Of a stretch of 57,206 nucleotides of DNA, positions 50,889 to 57,206 are shown in pieces. Source of the stretch: Streptococcus pneumoniae (GTDB lineage Bacteria > Bacillota > Bacilli > Lactobacillales > Streptococcaceae); contig NZ_CRPU01000006.1 in the NCBI RefSeq assembly GCF_001096185.1, positions 1-57,206 on the forward strand, read 5' to 3'. Under the pieces are notes generated by a model that was not told the DNA's origin, made no database searches, and worked only from the letters and a program-made list of their open reading frames with translations. The translations under genes and the position numbers were made by a program. How positions within the stretch are numbered: the first letter of the stretch is position 1; each line of letters opens with the position of its first letter.

Positions 50889-51058
50889 TGGAACGTAGTA
50901 TATTTGGTTTTTTCACAGCCATGCTGTGTTTGGTCTGCTTGCTTGCAGGAGCACAGGCTTTTCGTAAAAAGCGTTATGGACTTTCTGTCCTGCTCTGGTT
51001 AAATGCCTTTACCAATTTGGTTAATAGTATTCATGCTTTTTACATGACCTTATTTTAG
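50888..51058 (+). CDS. 56-residue two-span membrane protein between dfr and clpX
   Basis: The frame starts on the A of the dfr stop codon (TAATG overlap). It has 56 codons: one span FGFFTAMLCLVCLLAGAQAF, a basic turn RKKRYG, and a second span LSVLLWLNAFTNLVNSIHAF. The hairpin topology and coupling to dfr make it a real gene, conserved at this place in pneumococci as I recall. Function unknown. Confidence 0.8.
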   Translation: MERSIFGFFTAMLCLVCLLAGAQAFRKKRYGLSVLLWLNAFTNLVNSIHAFYMTLF

Positions 51059-51094
51059 ATAGAATGACAGTATAGAATAGAACGGAAGGAAATC

Positions 51095-52327
51095 ATGCCT
51101 ACAAATAGGAATAATGATATGATGGTTTATTGCTCATTTTGTGGCAAAAGTCAAGAAGAAGTACAAAAAATAATCGCAGGCAACAACGCCTTTATCTGTA
51201 ATGAATGTGTGGAGTTGGCTCAGGAAATCATTCGGGAGGAGTTGGCTGAGGAAGTCTTGGCAGACTTGTCTGAAGTACCAAAACCAATCGAACTCCTCCA
51301 TATCTTGAACCACTATGTAATTGGTCAAGATCGTGCCAAGCGTGCCTTGGCAGTGGCGGTTTACAACCACTACAAACGCATCAATTTCCACGATACGCGT
51401 GAAGAGTCAGAAGATGTGGATTTGCAGAAGTCAAACATCTTGATGATTGGCCCAACTGGTTCAGGGAAAACTTTCCTTGCCCAGACCTTGGCTAAGAGCT
51501 TGAATGTGCCTTTTGCAATCGCAGATGCGACAGCTCTTACTGAGGCTGGTTATGTAGGTGAGGATGTGGAAAATATCCTCCTCAAACTCCTGCAAGCTGC
51601 TGACTTTAACATTGAACGTGCAGAGCGTGGCATTATCTATGTGGATGAAATTGACAAGATTGCCAAGAAGAGTGAGAACGTATCTATCACACGTGATGTT
51701 TCTGGTGAAGGTGTGCAACAAGCCCTTCTCAAGATTATCGAGGGAACTGTTGCTAGCGTGCCGCCTCAAGGCGGACGGAAACATCCGCAACAAGAGATGA
51801 TTCAAGTAGATACAAAAAACATCCTCTTCATCGTGGGTGGTGCCTTTGATGGTATTGAAGAAATTGTCAAACAACGTCTTGGAGAAAAAGTCATCGGATT
51901 TGGTCAAAACAATAAAGCGATTGATGAAAATAGCTCTTACATGCAAGAAATCATCGCAGAAGATATTCAAAAATTCGGGATTATTCCTGAGTTGATTGGA
52001 CGCTTGCCTGTTTTTGCAGCTCTTGAGCAATTGACAGTGGACGACTTGGTGCGCATCTTGAAAGAGCCAAGAAATGCCTTGGTCAAACAATACCAAACCT
52101 TGTTATCTTATGATGATGTTGAGTTGGAATTTGATGATGAAGCCCTTCAAGAGATTGCCAATAAAGCTATCGAACGCAAGACAGGGGCGCGTGGACTTCG
52201 CTCTATCATCGAAGAAACCATGCTGGATGTTATGTTTGAAGTACCGAGTCAGGAAAATGTGAAATTGGTTCGCATCACAAAAGAAGCTGTCGATGGAACG
52301 GATAAACCAATCCTAGAAACAGCCTAG
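51095..52327 (+). CDS. clpX: ClpX, ATPase subunit of the ClpXP protease
   Basis: It has 410 residues. N-terminal Cys4 zinc domain (CSFCGKSQ...CNEC, about 11-37). AAA+ module: Walker A GPTGSGKT (about 116-123), Walker [11 protein letters not shown], sensor and Arg-finger segment ELIGRLP, and the ClpP-binding IGF loop (VIGFGQ). It unfolds tagged substrates for ClpP. The start is ATG 51095 after GAAGGAAA. It is essential in pneumococci. It probably shares a transcript with the downstream engB. Confidence 0.97.
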   Translation: MPTNRNNDMMVYCSFCGKSQEEVQKIIAGNNAFICNECVELAQEIIREELAEEVLADLSEVPKPIELLHILNHYVIGQDRAKRALAVAVYNHYKRINFHDTREESEDVDLQKSNILMIGPTGSGKTFLAQTLAKSLNVPFAIADATALTEAGYVGEDVENILLKLLQAADFNIERAERGIIYVDEIDKIAKKSENVSITRDVSGEGVQQALLKIIEGTVASVPPQGGRKHPQQEMIQVDTKNILFIVGGAFDGIEEIVKQRLGEKVIGFGQNNKAIDENSSYMQEIIAEDIQKFGIIPELIGRLPVFAALEQLTVDDLVRILKEPRNALVKQYQTLLSYDDVELEFDDEALQEIANKAIERKTGARGLRSIIEETMLDVMFEVPSQENVKLVRITKEAVDGTDKPILETA

Positions 52328-52335
52328 AGGTGACT

Positions 52336-52923
52336 ATGGAACTGAATACACACAATGCTGAAATCTTGCTCAGTGCAGCTAATAAATCCCATTATCCGCA
52401 GGATGAACTACCAGAGATTGCCTTAGCAGGGCGTTCCAATGTTGGCAAGTCTAGCTTTATCAACACCATGCTGAACCGCAAGAATCTAGCCCGAACATCA
52501 GGTAAACCTGGTAAAACCCAGCTTCTCAACTTCTTTAATATCGACGACAAGATGCGCTTTGTGGATGTGCCTGGTTATGGCTATGCCCGCGTTTCCAAAA
52601 AGGAACGTGAAAAGTGGGGGCGCATGATTGAGGAGTACCTAACGACTCGGGAAAATCTCCGTGCAGTGGTCAGTCTAGTTGACCTTCGTCATGACCCGTC
52701 AGCAGATGATGTACAGATGTATGAATTTCTCAAATACTATGAAATTCCGGTTATCATCGTTGCGACTAAGGCAGACAAGATTCCTCGTGGTAAGTGGAAC
52801 AAGCATGAATCAGCAATCAAAAAGAAATTAAACTTTGACCCAAGTGATGATTTTATTCTCTTTTCATCTGTCAGCAAGGCAGGGATGGATGAGGCTTGGG
52901 ATGCAATTTTAGAAAAATTATGA
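52336..52923 (+). CDS. engB: GTPase EngB/YsxC, large-subunit assembly
   Basis: It has 195 residues. GTP motifs: G1 GRSNVGKSS (about 31-39), G3 DVPGYG, G4 TKADK, and G2 Thr in GKTQLLNFF. It helps assemble the 50S subunit and is essential. I use ATG 52336 (AGAGGTG at 7 bases) and not the GTG at 52330. It lies 8 bp after clpX; the clpX-engB order is widespread in Firmicutes. Confidence 0.95.
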   Translation: MELNTHNAEILLSAANKSHYPQDELPEIALAGRSNVGKSSFINTMLNRKNLARTSGKPGKTQLLNFFNIDDKMRFVDVPGYGYARVSKKEREKWGRMIEEYLTTRENLRAVVSLVDLRHDPSADDVQMYEFLKYYEIPVIIVATKADKIPRGKWNKHESAIKKKLNFDPSDDFILFSSVSKAGMDEAWDAILEKL

Positions 52924-52932
52924 GGTAAAGAA

Positions 52933-53313
52933 ATGGCAAAAACAATTCATACAGACAAAGCTCCAAAGGCTATCGGACCCTATGTTCAAGGAAAAATCGT
53001 TGGCAATCTTTTATTTGCTAGCGGTCAAGTTCCCCTATCTCCTGAAACAGGGGAAATCGTTGGAGAAACGATCCAAGAACAGACAGAACAAGTCTTGAAA
53101 AACATCGGTGCTATTTTGGCAGAAGCAGGAACTGACTTTGACCATGTTGTCAAAACAACTTGTTTCTTGAGCGATATGAACGACTTCGTTCCTTTTAACG
53201 AGGTTTACCAAACGGCCTTCAAAGAGGAATTTCCAGCTCGTTCAGCAGTAGAGGTAGCTCGTCTTCCTCGTGATGTAAAAGTCGAAATCGAAGTCATCGC
53301 AGAGATTGGATAA
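52933..53313 (+). CDS. ridA: RidA/YjgF imine deaminase
   Basis: It has 126 residues. It hydrolyses reactive 2-aminoacrylate and other enamines released by PLP enzymes. Signatures: APKAIGPYVQGKIVGNLLFASGQVP and the C-terminal RSAVEVARLPRDVKVEIEVIA, with the substrate-binding Arg in FPARSAVEV. The full-length trimer-forming protein lies 9 bp after engB and ends at a terminator. Confidence 0.95.
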   Translation: MAKTIHTDKAPKAIGPYVQGKIVGNLLFASGQVPLSPETGEIVGETIQEQTEQVLKNIGAILAEAGTDFDHVVKTTCFLSDMNDFVPFNEVYQTAFKEEFPARSAVEVARLPRDVKVEIEVIAEIG

Positions 53314-53320
53314 GCTAGTT

Positions 53321-53347
53321 GAAGTTTGGTGTTGCCAAACTTCTTTT
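53321..53347 (+). terminator. clpX-engB-ridA terminator
   Basis: GAAGTTTGG with CCAAACTTC, 9 bp perfect, loop TGTTG, then TTTTG. Confidence 0.8.
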
Positions 53348-53364
53348 GATATAAGGAGAAAAAG

Positions 53365-54255
53365 ATGACAAAGAAACAACTTCACTTGGTGATTGTGACA
53401 GGAATGAGTGGTGCAGGTAAAACTGTAGCCATTCAGTCCTTCGAGGATTTAGGTTATTTTACTATTGATAATATGCCGCCAGCCCTCTTGCCTAAGTTTT
53501 TGCAGTTGGTGGAAACAAAGGAAGACGACCATAAGTTGGCCTTGGTAGTAGATATGCGTAGCCGTTCTTTCTTCTCAGAGATTCAAGCTGTTTTGGATGA
53601 GTTGGAAAACAAGGAAGAACTGGACTTCAAAATCCTCTTTTTGGATGCAGCCGATAAGGAATTGGTCGCTCGTTACAAGGAAACCAGACGGAGTCACCCA
53701 TTAGCAGCAGATGGACGGATTTTGGATGGAATCAAGTTGGAACGTGAACTTTTGGCACCTTTAAAAAATATGAGCCAAAATGTGGTGGATACAACTGAAC
53801 TCACTCCACGTGAGCTGCGTAAAACCATTGCAGAGCAGTTTTCAGATCAAGAGCAAGCCCAGTCTTTCCGTATCGAAGTCATGTCTTTCGGCTTTAAATA
53901 TGGAATCCCAATTGATGCAGACTTGGTTTTTGATGTGCGCTTTTTGCCAAATCCATATTACCTTCCAGAGCTGAGAAACCAAACGGGAGTGGATGAACCT
54001 GTCTATGACTATGTCATGAATCATCCTGAGTCAGAAGATTTTTATCAGCATTTATTGGCCTTGATTGAGCCGATTTTGCCAAGTTACCAAAAGGAAGGGA
54101 AGTCTGTTTTGACCATTGCCATGGGATGTACGGGTGGGCAACACCGTAGTGTGGCCTTTGCTAAACGCTTGGCGCAGGACTTATCCAAGAATTGGCCTGT
54201 TAATGAAGGGCATCGCGACAAAGACCGAAGAAAGGAAACGGTAAACCGTTCATGA
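53365..54255 (+). CDS. rapZ: RNase adapter / nucleotide-binding protein RapZ (YvcJ)
   Basis: It has 296 residues. The Walker A is [14 protein letters not shown] (about 10-23), with [16 protein letters not shown] and the C-terminal [10 protein letters not shown] (Cys and His of the RNA-binding/sugar-phosphate pocket). In Gram-positives the protein is linked to competence, cell division and nucleotide signalling. Its 4-bp overlap with yvcK and that gene's overlap with whiA give the classic rapZ-yvcK-whiA operon. Confidence 0.95.
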   Translation: MTKKQLHLVIVTGMSGAGKTVAIQSFEDLGYFTIDNMPPALLPKFLQLVETKEDDHKLALVVDMRSRSFFSEIQAVLDELENKEELDFKILFLDAADKELVARYKETRRSHPLAADGRILDGIKLERELLAPLKNMSQNVVDTTELTPRELRKTIAEQFSDQEQAQSFRIEVMSFGFKYGIPIDADLVFDVRFLPNPYYLPELRNQTGVDEPVYDYVMNHPESEDFYQHLLALIEPILPSYQKEGKSVLTIAMGCTGGQHRSVAFAKRLAQDLSKNWPVNEGHRDKDRRKETVNRS

Positions 54256-55229
54256 GAAAACCAAAGATAACGGTGATTGGTGGAGGTACTGGGATCCCTG
54301 TCATTCTTAAAAGTCTGCGGGAAAAAGATGTGGAAATCGCTGCTATCGTAACGGTGGCGGATGATGGTGGTTCATCAGGTGAACTCCGAAAAAATATGCA
54401 GCAATTGACACCGCCAGGTGATCTTCGCAATGTCCTTGTGGCCATGTCGGATATGCCTAAGTTTTATGAAAAGGTCTTTCAGTATCGCTTTTCTGAGGAT
54501 GCGGGATCCTTTGCGGGCCATCCGCTGGGCAATCTCATTATCGCTGGCCTGTCAGAAATGCAGGGTTCGACCTATAATGCCATGCAGTTATTGAGCAAAT
54601 TTTTCCATACCACTGGGAAAATTTATCCTTCCAGTGACCATCCCTTGACCCTTCATGCAGTCTTTCAGGATGGAACAGAAGTGGCTGGAGAGAGCCATAT
54701 CGCAGACCATCCAGGCATGATTGACCATGTCTATGTAACCAATACTCTCAATGATGATACACCTCTGGCTAGTCGTAGAGTAGTGCAGACCATTCTTGAA
54801 AGTGACATGATTGTCCTCGGACCTGGTTCCCTCTTTACCTCTATTTTACCTAATATTGTCATTAAGGAAATCGGGCAGGCGCTTTTGGAAACCAAGGCAG
54901 AAATCGCCTATGTCTGCAATATCATGACCCAACGTGGGGAGACGGAATACTTTACAGATAGTGACCACGTGGAGGTCTTGCATCGTCACCTTGGTCGACC
55001 TTTTATCGATACTGTCTTGGTGAATATCGAAAAAGTGCCTCAGGAATACATGGATTCCAACCGTTTTGATGAATACTTGGTGCAAGTGGAACATGATTTT
55101 GCTGGTCTTAGTAAGCAAGTTCCGCGCGTGATTTCATCCAACTTCCTTCGTCTGGAAAATGGGGGTGCCTTCCACGATGGAGATTTGATTGTGGATGAGT
55201 TGATGCGGATTATACAGGTGAGAAAATGA
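54252..55229 (+). CDS. yvcK: YvcK/CofD-like UDP-sugar-binding protein
   Basis: It has 325 residues. The N-terminal nucleotide loop [13 protein letters not shown], then [12 protein letters not shown] and [15 protein letters not shown]. It belongs to the CofD fold but lacks F420 context. In Bacillus it is needed on gluconeogenic carbon and controls cell wall synthesis. It starts ATGA over the rapZ stop. Confidence 0.93.
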   Translation: MRKPKITVIGGGTGIPVILKSLREKDVEIAAIVTVADDGGSSGELRKNMQQLTPPGDLRNVLVAMSDMPKFYEKVFQYRFSEDAGSFAGHPLGNLIIAGLSEMQGSTYNAMQLLSKFFHTTGKIYPSSDHPLTLHAVFQDGTEVAGESHIADHPGMIDHVYVTNTLNDDTPLASRRVVQTILESDMIVLGPGSLFTSILPNIVIKEIGQALLETKAEIAYVCNIMTQRGETEYFTDSDHVEVLHRHLGRPFIDTVLVNIEKVPQEYMDSNRFDEYLVQVEHDFAGLSKQVPRVISSNFLRLENGGAFHDGDLIVDELMRIIQVRK

Positions 55230-56137
55230 GTTTCACAGTAGCAGTAAAAGAAGAAATCCTAGGTCAGCACCATCTAAGCCGGCATGAATTATCTGCCATT
55301 ATCAAGATGTCTGGTAGTATCGGTCTTTCGACTTCGGGCCTAACCTTGTCTGTCGTGACAGAAAATGCCAAACTGGCTCGTCACCTCTATGAGTCCTTTC
55401 TCCATTTCTATGAAATCAAATCGGAAATCCGACACCACCAAAGAAGTAATCTTCGTAAGAATCGGGTCTATACCGTTTTTACAGATGAAAAGGTGCAGGA
55501 CCTGCTGAGTGATTTGCACTTGGCAGACTCCTTTTTTGGTCTGGAAACAGGTATTGACGAGGAGATTTTATCGGACGAGGAAGCAGGTCGTGCCTATCTC
55601 TGTGGTGCTTTCTTGGCAAATGGAAGTATTCGTGACCCTGAGTCAGGTAAGTACCAGTTGGAAATCAGTTCGGTTTATTTGGACCACGCGCAAGGGATTG
55701 CCTCTCTACTCCAGCAGTTTTTGCTGGATGCCAAGGTGCTTGAGCGCAAGAAGGGAGCTGTGACTTATCTCCAGCGAGCCGAAGATATTATGGACTTCTT
55801 GATTGTCATCGGAGCCATGCAGGCGCGTGATGATTTTGAGCGGGTTAAGATTTTGCGAGAAACCCGTAATGACCTCAATCGGGCCAATAATGCCGAGACG
55901 GCGAATATCGCTCGGACAGTTTCTGCCAGCATGAAGACTATCAATAATATCAGTAAAATTAAAGATATCATGGGTTTAGAAAATTTGCCAGTGGATTTAC
56001 AGGAGGTGGCGCAGTTGCGGATTCAGCACCCAGACTACTCTATCCAACAGTTGGCAGATAGCCTCAGTAATCCCCTTACAAAAAGTGGTGTCAACCATAA
56101 ACTTAGAAAAATCAATAAGATAGCCGATGAATTATAA
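55226..56137 (+). CDS. whiA: DNA-binding protein WhiA
   Basis: It has 303 residues. The N-terminal LAGLIDADG-like domain (about 1-195, [16 protein letters not shown] near 117) lacks nuclease residues. The C-terminal helix-turn-helix has [26 protein letters not shown]. It influences division and nucleoid behaviour in low-GC Gram-positives and sporulation in Streptomyces. Its last codons, GCC-GAT-GAA-TTA-TAA, make up the probable attachment site of the element to the right. The gene itself is intact. Confidence 0.95.
   Translation: MSFTVAVKEEILGQHHLSRHELSAIIKMSGSIGLSTSGLTLSVVTENAKLARHLYESFLHFYEIKSEIRHHQRSNLRKNRVYTVFTDEKVQDLLSDLHLADSFFGLETGIDEEILSDEEAGRAYLCGAFLANGSIRDPESGKYQLEISSVYLDHAQGIASLLQQFLLDAKVLERKKGAVTYLQRAEDIMDFLIVIGAMQARDDFERVKILRETRNDLNRANNAETANIARTVSASMKTINNISKIKDIMGLENLPVDLQEVAQLRIQHPDYSIQQLADSLSNPLTKSGVNHKLRKINKIADEL
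56123..56137 (+). other. Probable attachment site core (attL) at the 3' end of whiA
   Basis: The last 15 bases of whiA, GCCGATGAATTATAA, are 1 base different from the reverse complement of the 15-bp attachment core of pneumococcal phage MM1 as I recall it (TTATAATTCATCCGC). An integrase gene lies 87 bp downstream and reads toward this point. The right-hand copy is outside the window. Confidence 0.5.
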
Positions 56138-56148
56138 CGATATAAAGC

Positions 56149-56186
56149 AACCCCTTGAATTATCAATGTCTTCAAGGGGTTTTGTT
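56149..56186 (+). terminator. whiA terminator
   Basis: AACCCCTTGAA (56149-56159) with TTCAAGGGGTT (56171-56181), 11 bp perfect, 11-nt loop, then TTGTTG. If the site is attL, this terminator may be part of the incoming element. Confidence 0.82.
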
Positions 56187-56202
56187 GTGTTGTGAAATGA
56201 AA

Positions 56203-56221
56203 AAGGGGCAACCAAGGGGCA
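56203..56221. repeat. Tandem 8-bp repeats beside the integrase
   Basis: AAGGGGCA occurs at 56203-56210 and 56214-56221, 11 bp apart, and CAAGGGG is also in the terminator arm. Repeats one helical turn apart beside an integrase 3' end resemble arm-type integrase sites. Confidence 0.4.
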
Positions 56222-56224
56222 GAA

Positions 56225-57206
56225 TTAAAAAATAGTATCTAATTTATTAACCAGTTTATCCTCCATATCCTCAGTTGTATGAGAATAGATTTCCAAAGTC
56301 ATCTTTGCATTTGAGTGTCCAACTCGATCCATTATTGATTTTATTGGAAGGCCAGACTCTGCTAAAAATGAAATATGAGAATGCCTAAAAATATGGCTAG
56401 ATAAGTTTTTTTCTATTTTAGCCTGTTTTCCATATTTTTTTAATATCTGTATGAAGCAAGCTATTGTCGTAGGTTGATTCCATTTTTCAAAACAGAAAAT
56501 ATAATCATCGCTTGACAATGGCTGGAAACGTTCGCTAAGTCGTACTATTTGTCTTTGAATAGCTTCTATGACACTCTCTGATACTTTGATTGTCCGTATT
56601 GAATTTGTAGTCTTTGGTAGCGTCTTGATTTTGTTTACTGAATCAAAATTACCTGTGATCTCAATTTTGTTGTTTTCGAAGTCTATATTCTTCAGTTGTA
56701 AGGCAGTTAACTCACCATATCTCATACCAGTTAATGCCAGCACAAGAACCATATCAGCGTACTTTTGGTGATATTCTCGACGATTAAGGACATCGATAAG
56801 TGCTTTTATTTCTTGCATGGTGAGAAAGTTGTTACGCTTTTTTTCCAGTTCTTCTAAAGTCTTTGGTTTTTGAGGAATCGTAGTATAATCGACCTCGTTG
56901 TTTTCAATGTAAGAGTATTGAACAGCGTAATTAAAGATACCTCTGAGCCTATGCCGTACTTTTTTAGCTGTAATATATCCGTTGCTTTCAATAATTTTTT
57001 CAATAGCCTCTTGAAGAAAACGCCTGTCAAGATTAGCAAGTATGGTATCGGATGGTATGACTTCCTTCATCTTCTTATCAACTGATTTACAATTATGTTT
57101 TGTTGATTCCTTTACTGTTTGCGCCCATGATTTATAGAAAAGGTTATAGATTTCTTCAAATGTAATGCTTTCTACTTGTTTTGTGCTGAGTTTTTTATTT
57201 ATCTTC
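56225..57206 (-). CDS. int: Tyrosine recombinase / integrase (partial, runs off the window)
   Basis: The reading frame is open from the right edge down to the stop at 56225, so the N-terminus lies outside; an internal Met at 57070 is not the start. Visible: the SAM-like core-binding domain (EIYNLFYKSWAQTVK) and the catalytic domain. The domain has Arg in LTGMRYGELTALQL, a His-Arg in SSHIFRHSHISFL (H-x-x-R), His in GHSNAKMTLEIYSH and the nucleophile Tyr in EIYSHTTEDM. All five catalytic positions appear intact. The family is that of phage/ICE Int. It faces whiA and marks the left end of an integrated element. Confidence 0.92.
   Translation of the reverse strand, partial: KINKKLSTKQVESITFEEIYNLFYKSWAQTVKESTKHNCKSVDKKMKEVIPSDTILANLDRRFLQEAIEKIIESNGYITAKKVRHRLRGIFNYAVQYSYIENNEVDYTTIPQKPKTLEELEKKRNNFLTMQEIKALIDVLNRREYHQKYADMVLVLALTGMRYGELTALQLKNIDFENNKIEITGNFDSVNKIKTLPKTTNSIRTIKVSESVIEAIQRQIVRLSERFQPLSSDDYIFCFEKWNQPTTIACFIQILKKYGKQAKIEKNLSSHIFRHSHISFLAESGLPIKSIMDRVGHSNAKMTLEIYSHTTEDMEDKLVNKLDTIF

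Overview
The window comes from a Mitis-group Streptococcus, most likely S. pneumoniae or a very close relative (S. mitis, S. pseudopneumoniae). The evidence is four BOX repeats, three 107-bp RUP repeats, a choline-binding GH25 lysozyme of the LytC type, extended -10 promoters (TGnTATAAT), and a recognisable pneumococcal gene order (relA-dtd, psaR, thrS, rpsO-cadD, galE, cmk, truA, murT-gatD, cshA, codY, msmK, metA, tpiA-lytC-dpr-dfr-clpX, rapZ-yvcK-whiA). Species assignment rests on recall of these families, not on a database search.

Left edge (1-2060): an IS3-family insertion sequence ends inside a broken LPXTG surface-protein gene, followed by a RUP, a metallo-beta-lactamase-fold hydrolase, and a pair of related small exported proteins. 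One of the pair is knocked out of frame at an A8 tract directly after its start codon. 2.1-11.9 kb: relA-dtd (stringent response, tRNA proofreading), two paralogous membrane proteins, pnuC, the manganese regulator psaR, a phosphoesterase, an Rrf2 regulator, an Mbeg1-like hydrolase and a BceRS-type two-component system without its transporter. 11.9-15.2 kb: T-box-controlled thrS, then rpsO. 15.2-20 kb is the main accessory stretch. A cadD cassette is bracketed by identical 31-bp terminator copies, then comes a four-gene iron-siderophore-type operon: FecCD permease, ATPase, lipoprotein and an intracellular esterase.

20-34 kb is mostly housekeeping: acyltransferase, P-type ATPase, trmK, NIF3, FAD oxidase, galE with a polyprenyl glycosyltransferase, ferredoxin, cmk, phnA, an MFS exporter, truA and a pyridoxine kinase/ECF transporter pair. 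34-47 kb: pepQ, gatD-murT (peptidoglycan amidation), an RclA/Har-like disulfide reductase, cshA helicase, codY with an apparent autoregulatory CodY box, tRNA-Leu(AAG), msmK with a cre site, apt, metA, dnaD and tpiA. 47-56 kb: lytC, a RUP-RUP-BOX cluster, dpr with an operator-like dyad, a dihydrofolate reductase carrying Leu at position 100 (the trimethoprim-resistance residue), clpX-engB-ridA, and rapZ-yvcK-whiA.

Right edge: a tyrosine integrase (open at the window end) points toward the 3' end of whiA, so a prophage or integrative element probably starts here and continues outside the window.

The most interesting candidates are the siderophore-type operon with its esterase, the homopolymer-frameshifted exported protein, the BOX element sitting in the loop of a terminator, the promoters that abut start codons (leaderless mRNAs), and the unusual cadD control region. 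No CRISPR array, rRNA operon or obvious anti-phage system is visible.
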